In this document: in pieces, positions 7,719-15,557 of the stretch
Numbering within the stretch: position 1 is the first letter of the stretch
Layout: every line of letters begins with the position of its first letter
Source of the DNA: Collinsella sp.
GTDB taxonomy: Bacteria; Actinomycetota; Coriobacteriia; Coriobacteriales; Coriobacteriaceae
Length of the DNA stretch: 29,167 nt
Reading direction: 5' to 3'
Assembly (NCBI GenBank): GCA_019414025.1
Contig: DXMU01000051.1
Location: 1-29,167, forward strand
Position numbers and translations under genes: made by a program
Notes under the pieces: generated by a model
What the model was told of the DNA's origin: nothing
What the model saw: the letters and a program-made list of their open reading frames with translations, nothing else
The model's database searches: none

Positions 7719-9005
7719 CTATTTAAAGAATCCATCGTAATCATACATCTTGATCTGGCCTTCGAGCTTATCGACCGTGTCGAGCACGACGCCGACCATG
7801 ATGAGGATGGACGTGCCGCCAAATGCCTGGATCAGATGGTTACCCGTGAAGGAGAAGATGATCGAAGGCACGATGGCGATGAGCGCCAAAAAGACAGCGC
7901 TGGGAAGCGTGATCTTGTTGAGCGCGTTCTTGATGTAGGCCGCGGTAGCCCTACCCGGACGGACGCCCGGAATAAAGCCGCCCTGCTTCTTAAGGTTATC
8001 GGCCGTGTCATCGGGGTTGAACACCATGGAGGTGTAGAAGTACGCGAAGAACACGATGAGGACAACGTTAAGCACCCAGTTGAGCCAACCGGTCGAAAGC
8101 GCGGAGGCAACTGCCTGAATCCAGCCGATGCCGGGGAAGAACACGGCAATCTGAGCCGGGAAGTACAGCAGCGCCGAAGCGAAGATGATCGGCACGACAC
8201 CCGCGGTGTTGACCTTGATGGGCAGGTAGGTGGTCTGGCCACCCATCATGCGACGGCCCACGACGCGCTTAGCGTAGGAGACCGGGATGCGGCGCTGGCC
8301 GCGCTCAAGGAAAACAATCAGCGGGATAACCAGCAGGATGATGGCGCAGATGATCACCATGGTGATGATGCCACCGGCATTGCCCTCGGTGCTGGAGAAG
8401 ATAGCCTGCGGCAGACCGGCCATGATGTTCGCGAAGATGATCAGCGACATGCCATTGCCGATACCGCGCTGGGTGATGAGCTCACCAATCCACATGATCA
8501 GCATGGCGCCCGCGGTGAGCGTACCGACGATCATGAGGTCGAAGATGATCTCGGGAGCGCCGGCGCCATTGAAGCTGATGCCGAAGCTCTTAAAGAGGAA
8601 GAGGTAACCCACGGAGTTGAGGATTGCCAGAGCCAGGGTGAGGTAACGCGAATACTGCGTAATCTTGGTCTGACCGACCTCGCCCTCGCGGGCAAGCTCA
8701 TGCAGGGAAGGCACGACGGCCTGGAGCATCTGGAGGATGATCGAGCTGGTGATGTAAGGCATGATGCCCAGCGAAAACACCGACACATAGCTCAACGCGC
8801 CGCCAGAGAAAAGATTCAGGAGGGCCATAGCACCTGCGGCGACCGAATTGTTATCGGTCGAGAAAAGGCCCAGCATCCCCTGGAAGGGAATGCCGGGCAC
8901 AGGAACGTGCGCACCAATGCGGTACACGACGAGCATAGCTATGGTAAAAAGAATCTTTTCGCGCAATTCTTTGATGCGGAAAGCATTCTTAAGACCATTT
9001 AGCAC
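7719..9005 (-). CDS. secY: Protein translocase subunit SecY
   Basis: 428 aa, the normal length for the ten-helix channel subunit of the Sec translocon in the cytoplasmic membrane. Recognisable pieces are the N-terminal YRIGAHVPVPGI, the plug/helix-2 region (SLGIMPYITSSIILQML), the cytoplasmic loop ERGQRRIPVSYAKRVVG and FNPDDTADNLKKQGGFIPGVRPG. The start is GTG at 9005, overlapping the rplO stop by 7 bases, so the two are translationally coupled. The ATG nearby is out of frame. It is 18 bp from adk. Confidence 0.99.
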   Translation of the reverse strand: MLNGLKNAFRIKELREKILFTIAMLVVYRIGAHVPVPGIPFQGMLGLFSTDNNSVAAGAMALLNLFSGGALSYVSVFSLGIMPYITSSIILQMLQAVVPSLHELAREGEVGQTKITQYSRYLTLALAILNSVGYLFLFKSFGISFNGAGAPEIIFDLMIVGTLTAGAMLIMWIGELITQRGIGNGMSLIIFANIMAGLPQAIFSSTEGNAGGIITMVIICAIILLVIPLIVFLERGQRRIPVSYAKRVVGRRMMGGQTTYLPIKVNTAGVVPIIFASALLYFPAQIAVFFPGIGWIQAVASALSTGWLNWVLNVVLIVFFAYFYTSMVFNPDDTADNLKKQGGFIPGVRPGRATAAYIKNALNKITLPSAVFLALIAIVPSIIFSFTGNHLIQAFGGTSILIMVGVVLDTVDKLEGQIKMYDYDGFFK

Positions 9006-9448
9006 GGCAGCTCGACCTTTCCGCCGGCGGCCTCGATCTTGGCCTGCGCAGAAGCGCTGACCTTGTCGACCTTGACCGTGAACTTCTTGGTGAGCTCACC
9101 ATTGCCGAGCACCTTGACGGGCTCGAACTCGCTCTTGGTGATGCGAGCGGCCTTAAGAGCGGCACCGTCGATCACAGCGCCGTCCTCGAACTTACGCTCG
9201 AGACGCTCAACGTTAACGGCGGTGTACTCGATACGACGGGGGTTGCGGAAGCCCGGAAGCTTGGGCAGGCGCATAGCCAGCGGAGTCTGGCCACCCTCGA
9301 AGCCGGCACCCTTGGTGCCGCCAGAGCGGGAACCCTGGCCCTTCTGGCCGCGGCCAGAAGTGGTGCCGTGACCCGAAGAATTGCCACGGCCGACGCGCTT
9401 GCGGTTCTTGGTGGAACCGGGCGCGGGAGTAAGATCGTGAAGCTGCAT
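8999..9448 (-). CDS. rplO: 50S ribosomal protein L15
   Basis: 149 aa. The Gly/Arg-rich N-terminus KRVGRGNSSGHGTTSGRG is the standard rRNA-threading extension of L15. The globular end has GFEGGQTPLAMRLPKLPGF and the C-terminal VDKVSASAQAKIEAAGGKVE. It is 3 bp from rpmD and overlaps secY by 7 bp. Confidence 0.98.
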   Translation of the reverse strand: MQLHDLTPAPGSTKNRKRVGRGNSSGHGTTSGRGQKGQGSRSGGTKGAGFEGGQTPLAMRLPKLPGFRNPRRIEYTAVNVERLERKFEDGAVIDGAALKAARITKSEFEPVKVLGNGELTKKFTVKVDKVSASAQAKIEAAGGKVELPC

Positions 9449-9451
9449 TTG

Positions 9452-9634
9452 CTACTCCTCTACAATCTCGACAAGGTGCTTGACCTTGAAAATCATGCCG
9501 CGGACGGACTCGTTGTCAGCAATCTCGCGAACCTCGCGGATCCTGTGGAGACCGAGGGCACGGACAGTACGGACCTGGTCCTGCTTGCAACCGTTGGTGC
9601 TGCGGACCTGCTTGATCTTGATGGTGTCAGCCAT
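9452..9634 (-). CDS. rpmD: 50S ribosomal protein L30
   Basis: 60 aa, the normal length of the short bacterial L30. It begins MADTIKIKQVRSTNGCKQDQ; the family's LGLHRIREVREIADNESVRGM is present. It lies between rpsE (2-bp gap) and rplO (3-bp gap), as in most spc operons. Confidence 0.97.
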   Translation of the reverse strand: MADTIKIKQVRSTNGCKQDQVRTVRALGLHRIREVREIADNESVRGMIFKVKHLVEIVEE

Positions 9635-9636
9635 GC

Positions 9637-10161
9637 TTAGTTCTCCTTACCGACGAACATCTCGGAGACCGTCAGGCCACGGCGAGCCGCGACGTCCTCA
9701 GGGCTGGAGAGCTCCTTGAGGCCCTCGACGGCAGCCTTGATGATGTTGAGGCCGTTGTCGGTACCGAGGGACTTGGACAGGACGTTCTTGATGCCAGCAA
9801 GCTCGAAGAGGGGACGCACAGCGCCGCCGGCGATAACGCCGGTACCCTCGACAGCGGGCTTGATGATGATGCGGCCGGCACCAAAGTGGCCGAGAACCTC
9901 GTGCGGGATGGTGCCCTGCTCGGTCACCGGCACGTGGAACATGTTCTTCTTGGCATCGAGAGATGCCTTGGAGATGGCCATGGGCACCTCAGCGGACTTG
10001 CCCATGCCAACGCCGACGTTGCCCTTGCCGTCGCCAACGACGACGAGAGCGACGAGGCTCATGCGACGACCACCCTTGACGGTCTTCGACACGCGGTTGA
10101 TGTAAACGACGCGCTCCTCGAACTCGGAGGCCTCGCGCTGCTGCTTCTGATTACGAGCCAT
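9637..10161 (-). CDS. rpsE: 30S ribosomal protein S5
   Basis: 174 aa. It acts at the mRNA entry side of the 30S subunit and affects decoding accuracy. The N-terminal double-stranded RNA-binding domain has VYINRVSKTVKGGRRMSLVA and VGDGKGNVGVGMGKSAEVP; the C-terminal domain has AGGAVRPLFELAGIKNVLSK. Nothing looks unusual in length or key segments. Confidence 0.99.
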   Translation of the reverse strand: MARNQKQQREASEFEERVVYINRVSKTVKGGRRMSLVALVVVGDGKGNVGVGMGKSAEVPMAISKASLDAKKNMFHVPVTEQGTIPHEVLGHFGAGRIIIKPAVEGTGVIAGGAVRPLFELAGIKNVLSKSLGTDNGLNIIKAAVEGLKELSSPEDVAARRGLTVSEMFVGKEN

Positions 10162-10175
10162 GTGCTACATACCTC

Positions 10176-10544
10176 CTAGAACTCGAGACCGGCGGCACGA
10201 GCACCGTCGGCGAGGGCCTTGACGCGGCCATGGTAGATACGGCCACCGCGATCGAAGGCGACCTTGGTGATGCCGGCCTCGATGGCGCGCTTGCCAACGA
10301 GCTGACCGACCTTCTCCGCAGCCTCCTTGTTCGAGGTGTGGGTGCCCTTGAACTCGGCCTCGAGGGTCGAGGCAGAGACGAGCGTCAGGCTGGAGCCCTT
10401 GCTGTCGTCGATGATCTGGGCATAGATGTTGGCGTTAGTACGGGTCACGCGAAGACGCGGACGCTCGGAGGTACCCGAGACCTTGCCGCGAACACGACGC
10501 TGACGACGCTTGAGGCCTTCCAGCTTCGCCTTATGCTTGTTCAT
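10176..10544 (-). CDS. rplR: 50S ribosomal protein L18
   Basis: 122 aa. It binds 5S rRNA together with L5. Typical features are the basic N-terminus (LKRRQRRVRGKVSGTSERPRL), NIYAQIIDDSKGSSL and the C-terminal FDRGGRIYHGRVKALADGAR. It is 14 bp from rpsE and 75 bp from rplF; the rplF gap contains a hairpin. Confidence 0.98.
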   Translation of the reverse strand: MNKHKAKLEGLKRRQRRVRGKVSGTSERPRLRVTRTNANIYAQIIDDSKGSSLTLVSASTLEAEFKGTHTSNKEAAEKVGQLVGKRAIEAGITKVAFDRGGRIYHGRVKALADGARAAGLEF

Positions 10545-10572
10545 ACGTAAACTCCTAAAAAGGTTGATCTTG

Positions 10573-10594
10573 CCAGCACCTGACGGGGTGCTGG
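10573..10594 (-). repeat. Intercistronic hairpin between rplF and rplR
   Basis: CCAGCACC (10573-10580) and GGTGCTGG (10587-10594) form a perfect 8-bp stem with a 6-base loop. On the minus strand a run of five T follows only after a dozen bases. It is therefore a weak terminator or a processing/attenuation hairpin within the operon, not a firm stop. Confidence 0.5.
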
Positions 10595-10619
10595 TCTTAT
10601 GCGAGTGAGTCGGATACGA

Positions 10620-11156
10620 CTACTTGGCGGCCTTACCCAGCTTGCGGCGGATGTGCTCGCCAACGTAGTGGATACCCTTGCCCTTGTAAGGCTCGGGAGG
10701 ACGATGGCCGCGGATCTCAGCGGCGATCTGACCGACCTGCTGCTTGTTGATACCCTTGACGTTCACGTGGGTGTTGTCGGGAACCTCGAAGGTGATGCCC
10801 TCGGGAGCCTCGACGATCACGGGGTGCGAGAAGCCCAGGGAGAACTCGAGGTTCTTGCCCTTCTGCTGCACGCGGTAACCGACGCCGGCGAGCTCGAGCT
10901 TCTTCTCGAAGCCCTCGGAAACGCCAACAACCATGTTGTGGATGAGGGCGCGGGTGAGGCCGTGGCGGGCACGGGTCTCACGCTCGTCGTCGGGACGGGA
11001 AACGGTGAGGACGTTGTCCTCGACGTTGATAGCGAGCTTCTCAAAGACATCGAGCTCGAGCTGGCCCTTGGGGCCCTTGACGACAACGTTGTTGCCGTTG
11101 ACTGCCACTTCGACTCCGGCGGGAATCTGGACAGGCTTATTACCGATACGAGACAC
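10620..11156 (-). CDS. rplF: 50S ribosomal protein L6
   Basis: 178 aa. It is a two-domain large-subunit protein near the factor-binding site. It starts MSRIGNKPVQIPAGVEV; the second domain contains GVGYRVQQKGKNLEFSLGFSH and the conserved end with RPPEPYKGKGIHYVGE. Normal length, 33 bp from rpsH. Confidence 0.98.
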   Translation of the reverse strand: MSRIGNKPVQIPAGVEVAVNGNNVVVKGPKGQLELDVFEKLAINVEDNVLTVSRPDDERETRARHGLTRALIHNMVVGVSEGFEKKLELAGVGYRVQQKGKNLEFSLGFSHPVIVEAPEGITFEVPDNTHVNVKGINKQQVGQIAAEIRGHRPPEPYKGKGIHYVGEHIRRKLGKAAK

Positions 11157-11189
11157 GGTGATCTCCTTTCCTTCTACCTACCGAGCGAA

Positions 11190-11588
11190 TTACCAGACGT
11201 AAGCGATGATCTCGCCGCCGACGTTGTGCTTGCGAGCATCGCGGTCGGTCATGACGCCATGGCTGGTGGAAATAATGGCGGTACCAAGGCCACCGCGGAC
11301 GCGGGGCATGTCGGCAACGCCGGTGTACTTACGCAGGCCCGGCTTGGAAATGCGGCGGATGCCGTTGATGACCTTAGCCTTCTTGGGACCATACTTAAGC
11401 GTGATGTGCAGAGTCTTCTGGGGAACGGTGTCCTCGACATCGTAGCCCTCGATGTAGCCCTCCTCGTGCAGAACACGAGCGATCTCGACGAGCTTCTTGC
11501 TGCTCGGCATGGAGACCGTGGCCTTGTTCACAGAGTTAGCGTTACGGATGCGCGTAAGCATATCTGCGATCGGGTCTGTAAGGTTCAT
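11190..11588 (-). CDS. rpsH: 30S ribosomal protein S8
   Basis: 132 aa. It is a primary 16S rRNA binder, and in several bacteria it represses the spc operon. It starts MNLTDPIADMLTRIRNAN; the C-terminal rRNA-binding motif ISTSHGVMTDRDAR is intact. The 119-bp gap to rpsN is unusually long for this operon. No clear terminator or S8-site-like structure was recognised there. Confidence 0.98.
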   Translation of the reverse strand: MNLTDPIADMLTRIRNANSVNKATVSMPSSKKLVEIARVLHEEGYIEGYDVEDTVPQKTLHITLKYGPKKAKVINGIRRISKPGLRKYTGVADMPRVRGGLGTAIISTSHGVMTDRDARKHNVGGEIIAYVW

Positions 11589-11707
11589 ACAGATTCTCCT
11601 TCGTTCTTGATGAACACGTGCTCTTGGTTCTTCACCGCCCTTAACGGCAAAGCCTTTTTAGCGCGTTTTCCCTGTTCCAAACGGATGCTTGAAACGCTGG
11701 TAGTGAC

Positions 11708-11893
11708 TTACCAGCTGGCCTTCTTAACGCCGGGAAGCTCGCCCTTGAGTGCAAGCTCACGGAAGCAGACACGGCACAGGCCGAACTTGCGGTACACAGA
11801 GTGCGGACGGCCGCAGCGCTGGCAGCGCGTGTACTCACGAGTAGAGAACTTCTGCTTGCGATTGCACTTGACGATCATCGATGTCTTAGCCAC
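11708..11893 (-). CDS. rpsN: 30S ribosomal protein S14, zinc-binding (type Z)
   Basis: 61 aa, the short zinc-containing form of S14. The two CxxC pairs C24/C27 and C40/C43 are intact (CQRCGRP and GLCRVCF). It belongs to the 30S head near the A site. It lies between rplE and rpsH, with hairpin-containing gaps on one side. Confidence 0.97.
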   Translation of the reverse strand: MAKTSMIVKCNRKQKFSTREYTRCQRCGRPHSVYRKFGLCRVCFRELALKGELPGVKKASW

Positions 11894-11927
11894 TTATATC
11901 CTCCTCACATAGAGTATTGTTCGCCCC

Positions 11928-11957
11928 AAGCGCCGCCCCCTTGTGGGAACGGCGCTT
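11928..11957 (-). repeat. Intercistronic hairpin between rplE and rpsN
   Basis: AAGCGCCG (11928-11935) and CGGCGCTT (11950-11957) form an 8-bp stem around a 14-base loop in which CCC and GGG can pair further. On the minus strand no T run follows directly. It is probably a processing or attenuation element, not a full terminator. Confidence 0.5.
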
Positions 11958-11972
11958 ATAGGGCAGGTGAAC

Positions 11973-12530
11973 CTATTTCTTGAACGGGAAACCGAAGGCG
12001 TCCAGAAGGGCCTTGGCCTCCTCATCGGTGTTGGCGGTGGTCACGAAAGTGATGTCCATACCACGCTGGTGATCGACGGAGTCGAAGTCGATCTCGGGGA
12101 AGATGAGCTGCTCGGTGACGCCCATGGAGAAGTTACCACGGCCGTCGAAGCTCTTGGCGGAGATGCCGCGGAAGTCGCGGATACGGGGGATCGCGACGGA
12201 GGTCAGACGATCGAAGAACTCCCACATACGGTCGCCACGCAGGGTAACCTTGCAGCCGATCGGCATACCGGCGCGCAGGCGGAAGGTAGCAATGGACTTG
12301 CGGGCACGGGTGATCATCGGCTGCTGGCCGGTGATGGCGCGCAGGTCGCGCACGGCACCGTCGATGGCCTTGGAATCGGTAGCGGCCTCGCCGACACCCA
12401 TGTTCACGACGATCTTCTCAAACTTGGGGATCATCATGACGTTCTCGTACTGGAACTTGTCCTGAAGCTGCTGCTTGACCTCGTTGTTGTACTTGGTCTT
12501 CAGACGCGGCACATACTTCTCTTCTGCCAT
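11973..12530 (-). CDS. rplE: 50S ribosomal protein L5
   Basis: 185 aa. It binds 5S rRNA and contacts S13 and the P-site tRNA. Family segments are YVPRLKTKYNNEV, KIVVNMGVGEA, GQQPMITRARKSIATFRLR and FPEIDFDSVDHQRGMDITFVTTA. The ATG at 12530 has AAGGAG nearby. It is the first gene of the block in this window: rplX, normally directly upstream, is absent and the next gene on this strand is xdhC. The gene must have its own promoter in the 311-bp gap. Confidence 0.98.
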   Translation of the reverse strand: MAEEKYVPRLKTKYNNEVKQQLQDKFQYENVMMIPKFEKIVVNMGVGEAATDSKAIDGAVRDLRAITGQQPMITRARKSIATFRLRAGMPIGCKVTLRGDRMWEFFDRLTSVAIPRIRDFRGISAKSFDGRGNFSMGVTEQLIFPEIDFDSVDHQRGMDITFVTTANTDEEAKALLDAFGFPFKK

Positions 12531-12667
12531 TGTTCACTCCTTCTTGGGGTTTTAAGCACGGGGCGTGGCCACGATGGGTTGTCCTCGTGCCTCCTGGCTG
12601 CATCCGCGCCGCTCATGGCATTTTGCGGTTTGGACTCGACGCAGCAGGAGCCGACAAAACAATCGGT

Positions 12668-12696
12668 ACTATACGCGCATCGGGAGCGTATTTCCA
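12668..12696 (-). promoter_or_regulatory. Candidate promoter of the rplE operon
   Basis: On the minus strand, TATAGT (12668-12673) lies 17 bp after a weak -35 box TGGAAA (12691-12696). It would give a leader of about 130 bases before rplE. It is the best match in the gap but the -35 box is poor. Confidence 0.35.
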
Positions 12697-12757
12697 GAAA
12701 AACCTCGTCTGCCTGCACAACTCCACAACTCCCCCGCACAAATGGGTCCCAAAAAGC

Positions 12758-12824
12758 AGTTGCGGTGAAATAGGGACTGTTGGGCGGCCTAACAGGCTTA
12801 AACAATCCGTATTTCACCGCAACT
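12758..12824. repeat. 24-bp inverted repeat; possible xdhC terminator or mobile palindromic repeat
   Basis: The arms 12758-12781 and 12801-12824 match at 22 of 24 positions when one is reverse-complemented, with a 19-base spacer. The core AGTTGCGGTGAAATA is perfect. On the minus strand the stem is followed within two bases by TTTTT, so it can terminate the xdhC transcript. Its length and near-perfect arms also fit a dispersed palindromic repeat. Confidence 0.7.
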
Positions 12825-12841
12825 TATTGGTGAGGATGCGA

Positions 12842-13885
12842 TTAGCGCTTGCGGGGGACGAGCTTGGTGCGACGCAGGTGGATCATCTCGGCGGCGATGG
12901 AGATGGCGATCTCCTCGGGGTCCTCGGCCTCGATGGCAACGCCGATCGGAAGGTGCAGCTCGTCGATCTGGTCCTGCGTAAAGCCTTCCTGCTCCAAGCG
13001 AGCCCGCACAAAGGCCGTCTTGCGACGCGAGCCCAAGCAGCCCAGATAGGCGGGTTTGGCACGCATGGCCTGAATCACCACGTCGATATCGGACTTGTGA
13101 CCCGCCGTGGCGACGACCACCAGGTCGCGCGGGCCGATGGGGCACTGCTTGCTCAGGCTCTTGTAGTCGACCAGACGACGGTCGTAGACACCGGGCACCC
13201 ATTCGGGGGTCAACGTGCCGGGGCGGTCGTCGCAAGCCACGACGGCAAAGCCTGCCGCCGTGAGCACCCGCGCCGTCGCAGCGCCCACGTGGCCGCAGCC
13301 AAAGATATAGGTCAGGCCCTCGGGGCAGAGCGTCTCGACGTGCGCCGGGGGAATCTCGGAGGCGGCGTTGGTGTAGGTGACCTTACTCCCCTCCTCCACC
13401 AGCGAAAGCTCGGGGCAGCCGGCAATGGTATGGCGCGATGTCTCGCCATGGTACTCAACCACATCGCCCTCGAGCGCGCTCGCGATAAACGGCTCAAAGT
13501 CGATGACGAAGTCGCCGATGCGCCGATAGGCCAAGACGTCGGCAACCGACTGGAACAACGGTGCCTGAGTCGCATCCAAATGCAGGTAGCACAGGCAGAT
13601 GGCTCCGCCGCAGATCATGCCGGTATCGGAGTTCTCGCCGCCCATGGTGTAGCGGACCAGACGCGACTGTCCCGCGCTCAGGAGCTCGCGCGCCTCATCC
13701 AGCGCAAAGAGCTCAATCTTGCCGCCGCCGATAGTGCCCGCCTGGCTGCCATCGGCAAAGACGGCCATCCAGGCGCCCACACCGCGCGGGGACGACCCCG
13801 CCGTACCGGCCACGACCACCAGCTCGCACGTCTCGCCAGCACGCAGGGCGGCAAGCGCCGCATTCACAACATCGAGCTTTTCCAT
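12842..13885 (-). CDS. xdhC: XdhC/CoxI family molybdenum hydroxylase maturation protein
   Basis: 347 aa. XdhC proteins bind molybdenum cofactor, help sulfurate it and deliver it to xanthine dehydrogenase-type enzymes. The N-terminal XdhC/CoxI domain has SSPRG (31-35), TIGGG (51-55) and MICGG (90-94). The C-terminal Rossmann-like domain begins at about 190 with YIFGCGHVG (193-201) and later has AYLGCLGSRRK. It is 9 bp downstream of yqeB on the same strand, so the two are one transcript. A 24-bp inverted repeat with a T run follows the stop. The hydroxylase itself is not in the window. Confidence 0.88.
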   Translation of the reverse strand: MEKLDVVNAALAALRAGETCELVVVAGTAGSSPRGVGAWMAVFADGSQAGTIGGGKIELFALDEARELLSAGQSRLVRYTMGGENSDTGMICGGAICLCYLHLDATQAPLFQSVADVLAYRRIGDFVIDFEPFIASALEGDVVEYHGETSRHTIAGCPELSLVEEGSKVTYTNAASEIPPAHVETLCPEGLTYIFGCGHVGAATARVLTAAGFAVVACDDRPGTLTPEWVPGVYDRRLVDYKSLSKQCPIGPRDLVVVATAGHKSDIDVVIQAMRAKPAYLGCLGSRRKTAFVRARLEQEGFTQDQIDELHLPIGVAIEAEDPEEIAISIAAEMIHLRRTKLVPRKR

Positions 13886-13894
13886 TGCCGCCTT

Positions 13895-14689
13895 CTATCC
13901 TCTAAAGACATCGGTGAGCATAGCGAGTGCCTCGAGCACGCCGCCGCCGACCGACGTCGCTTTGTCCGAAATGTAGTTGATATAGCTGGCATCGCCGCGC
14001 GGGTCGACATCGGCGCATTTAAAGCCCTCAGTCACCTGCACGCCGTTCGCCAAAAGCCCGCGCAGACAGCCATCGATCTGCGTGCACATGGGCGTATCGC
14101 CCGCGTAGCCAATCACGTCTCCGGCGCTCACGATGTCGCCGATTGCGCGGTCGGACCGAAACACGCCGGCGGCGGGGCTGTGGATAACACGTTCCTTGCC
14201 ATAGCCGGCGATAATGCCCGGCACGCCCGTGTTGGGCTGGGGCGAACCTTGGGTAATGACACGGCCGAGAAAATGCCCGCGCATGGTCTCGACCACGGCG
14301 TCGCAGTCAACCGGCGCGGTAAAGCCCGGCCCCACAGCGATGACGGCAGGCGCCATGTCGCGCGTGGTGCCCAAGTTGCGCTTAGCCAAAATCGCGTCGA
14401 CCACAGCCGCGGGTTTCAGCTCGCCGAGCATCTTGGCCTGAGGGTCCACCACAACGGCGACGTCTCCAGCCTCGGAAATCGCAAGCGCCTCAGCCGGCGT
14501 CTGTGCCAAGCGAGCGCGAATGCCTTCGACCTCGACCTCGCCCAGGCGAATGGCCTCGCAAAAACAGATTGTGCGACGGATGCACGTGGGAACCGCGATA
14601 TCGGCCATAACGACCGACACGCCGGAGCGCACCAAGCGAGCGGCGACGCCCGTGGCGATATCGCCGGCGCCGCGAACATAAACGAGCAT
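13895..14689 (-). CDS. yqeB: YqeB/EF2563-family selenium-dependent molybdenum hydroxylase accessory protein
   Basis: 264 aa. It belongs to the YqeB/EF2563 family that accompanies selenium-dependent molybdenum hydroxylases in anaerobes; the exact biochemical step is unproven. It begins with a Rossmann-like LVYVRGAGDIATGVAARLV (2-20). The middle has AVGPGFTAPVDCDAVVETMRG, and a beta-rich segment with HSPAAGVF and GDVIGYAGDTP resembles a short biotinyl/lipoyl-like fold. It starts at an ATG and is transcribed away from yqeC through a shared 102-bp promoter region. Confidence 0.87.
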   Translation of the reverse strand: MLVYVRGAGDIATGVAARLVRSGVSVVMADIAVPTCIRRTICFCEAIRLGEVEVEGIRARLAQTPAEALAISEAGDVAVVVDPQAKMLGELKPAAVVDAILAKRNLGTTRDMAPAVIAVGPGFTAPVDCDAVVETMRGHFLGRVITQGSPQPNTGVPGIIAGYGKERVIHSPAAGVFRSDRAIGDIVSAGDVIGYAGDTPMCTQIDGCLRGLLANGVQVTEGFKCADVDPRGDASYINYISDKATSVGGGVLEALAMLTDVFRG

Positions 14690-14791
14690 TCCCGGGGCAC
14701 CTCCCTGTGCTACGGTTTGAGCAGAGCAAAAGCGGTTCGACCGCTACTCTGATGATTATTTATTATCACAGTATTATACGGCGGTGAACAG
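14690..14791. promoter_or_regulatory. Divergent promoter region between yqeB and yqeC
   Basis: 102 bp between two divergent genes. It is AT-rich compared with its surroundings, with TATTAT boxes at about 14758-14776 facing yqeC. No convincing -35 element or operator was found. It lacks the AACAAA-N3-TTTGTT palindrome seen upstream of ygeX. Confidence 0.45.
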
Positions 14792-15529
14792 ATGGAAACG
14801 GTTAGCGGCAATCTTGCCTCGGCGCTCAGGATCGAGCCGGGCATTACCGCGATTATCGGCAGCGGCGGCAAGTCGACGTTGCTGAAGACGCTGGGTCTTG
14901 AGCTCATGCGCGCTGGCGGCCGCGTGCTCCTCTGCACCACCACGCATATGTTTCCCGTCGCCGGCGTGCCATGGGACGGGTCGAATCGTCGCCTGGACGC
15001 CGCGCCTTGGAAGCCGGGCGCCGCGCATGTCCCCGGTTGCACCTGCGAGGCCTGCACGGGCCTTGTGCACGGAAGCATCTGCCAGGCAGGCGTCTTGGAC
15101 CCGGAGACAGGCAAGCTCTCCGCCCCCGCCGAGCCGCTCGGCGAGCTGGCACGGCGCTTTAACTATGTGTTGGCCGAGGCAGATGGCAGCAAGCGACTCC
15201 CGCTCAAGGCGCATGCCGCCTGGGAGCCGGTAATTCCCGCCGCCACGGCAAACGTTGTCTGGGTCGTCGGCGCCTCGGGGCTGGGCAAGCCCGTCGCCGA
15301 GGTTGTCCACCGCCCCGAGCTCTTCTGCGAGCGCTGCGGCTGCGAGCCTACCGACATCGCCACGCCCGAGCGCGTCGCCCAGGTGCTCAATGCCGAGATG
15401 CAGATGCTGAACCTAAACAATGCCCGTATCATGCTCAACCAAGTCGACACGCTTGCCGATCCAACGATGGCAGATCGCTTCGAGGCGGCCCTCGGCCGCT
15501 CCCTCATCGCCACCAGCCTCAAGGGGTAG
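14792..15529 (+). CDS. yqeC: YqeC-like selenium cofactor biosynthesis protein (putative)
   Basis: 245 aa, matching the YqeC family associated with selenium-dependent molybdenum hydroxylases. A P-loop IIGSGGKSTLLK is at 21-32, LLCTTTHMF at 46-54 and the conserved EADGSKRLPLKAH at 129-141. This indicates a nucleotide-dependent step in making or inserting the cofactor; the reaction is not established. A Cys-rich stretch (GCTCEAC at 82-88, then C97) and a second cluster FCERCGC look like an added metal site; I cannot say how common this is. It is the only plus-strand gene of the cluster, divergent from yqeB. The IS inserted 22 bp after its stop. Confidence 0.83.
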   Translation: METVSGNLASALRIEPGITAIIGSGGKSTLLKTLGLELMRAGGRVLLCTTTHMFPVAGVPWDGSNRRLDAAPWKPGAAHVPGCTCEACTGLVHGSICQAGVLDPETGKLSAPAEPLGELARRFNYVLAEADGSKRLPLKAHAAWEPVIPAATANVVWVVGASGLGKPVAEVVHRPELFCERCGCEPTDIATPERVAQVLNAEMQMLNLNNARIMLNQVDTLADPTMADRFEAALGRSLIATSLKG

Positions 15530-15532
15530 CTA
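15523..15532. repeat. Left arm of a palindrome split by the IS insertion
   Basis: GGGGTAGCTA at 15523-15532 is the exact reverse complement of TAGCTACCCC at 17004-17013 on the far side of the IS. Without the IS and one target copy, the arms would sit about 19 bases apart between the converging yqeC and hyuA genes, in the position of a shared terminator hairpin. Confidence 0.6.
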
Positions 15533-15557
15533 AAAGAGCCCCGTCCCAAATTGAACT

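Larger units (their letters stand above)
12531..12841 (-). other. 311-bp region upstream of rplE: likely leader and promoter
   Basis: No gene is visible. It contains the candidate rplE promoter at 12668-12696, a GC-rich leader with the palindrome CGTGGCCACG inside a GCACG/CGTGC stem (about 12557-12595), and near its far end the 24-bp inverted repeat at 12758-12824. It marks the boundary between the ribosomal block and the accessory cluster. Confidence 0.5.

Noticed and set aside
7617..9002. A 461-codon plus-strand frame opposite secY
   Set aside because: It mirrors secY; the content is His/Asp/Glu-rich as expected from the reverse complement of membrane-helix codons. No ribosome site.
12530..14752. 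A 740-codon plus-strand frame opposite xdhC and yqeB
   Set aside because: Shadow of two recognised minus-strand genes; composition is Arg/His/Ala-rich and without domains.
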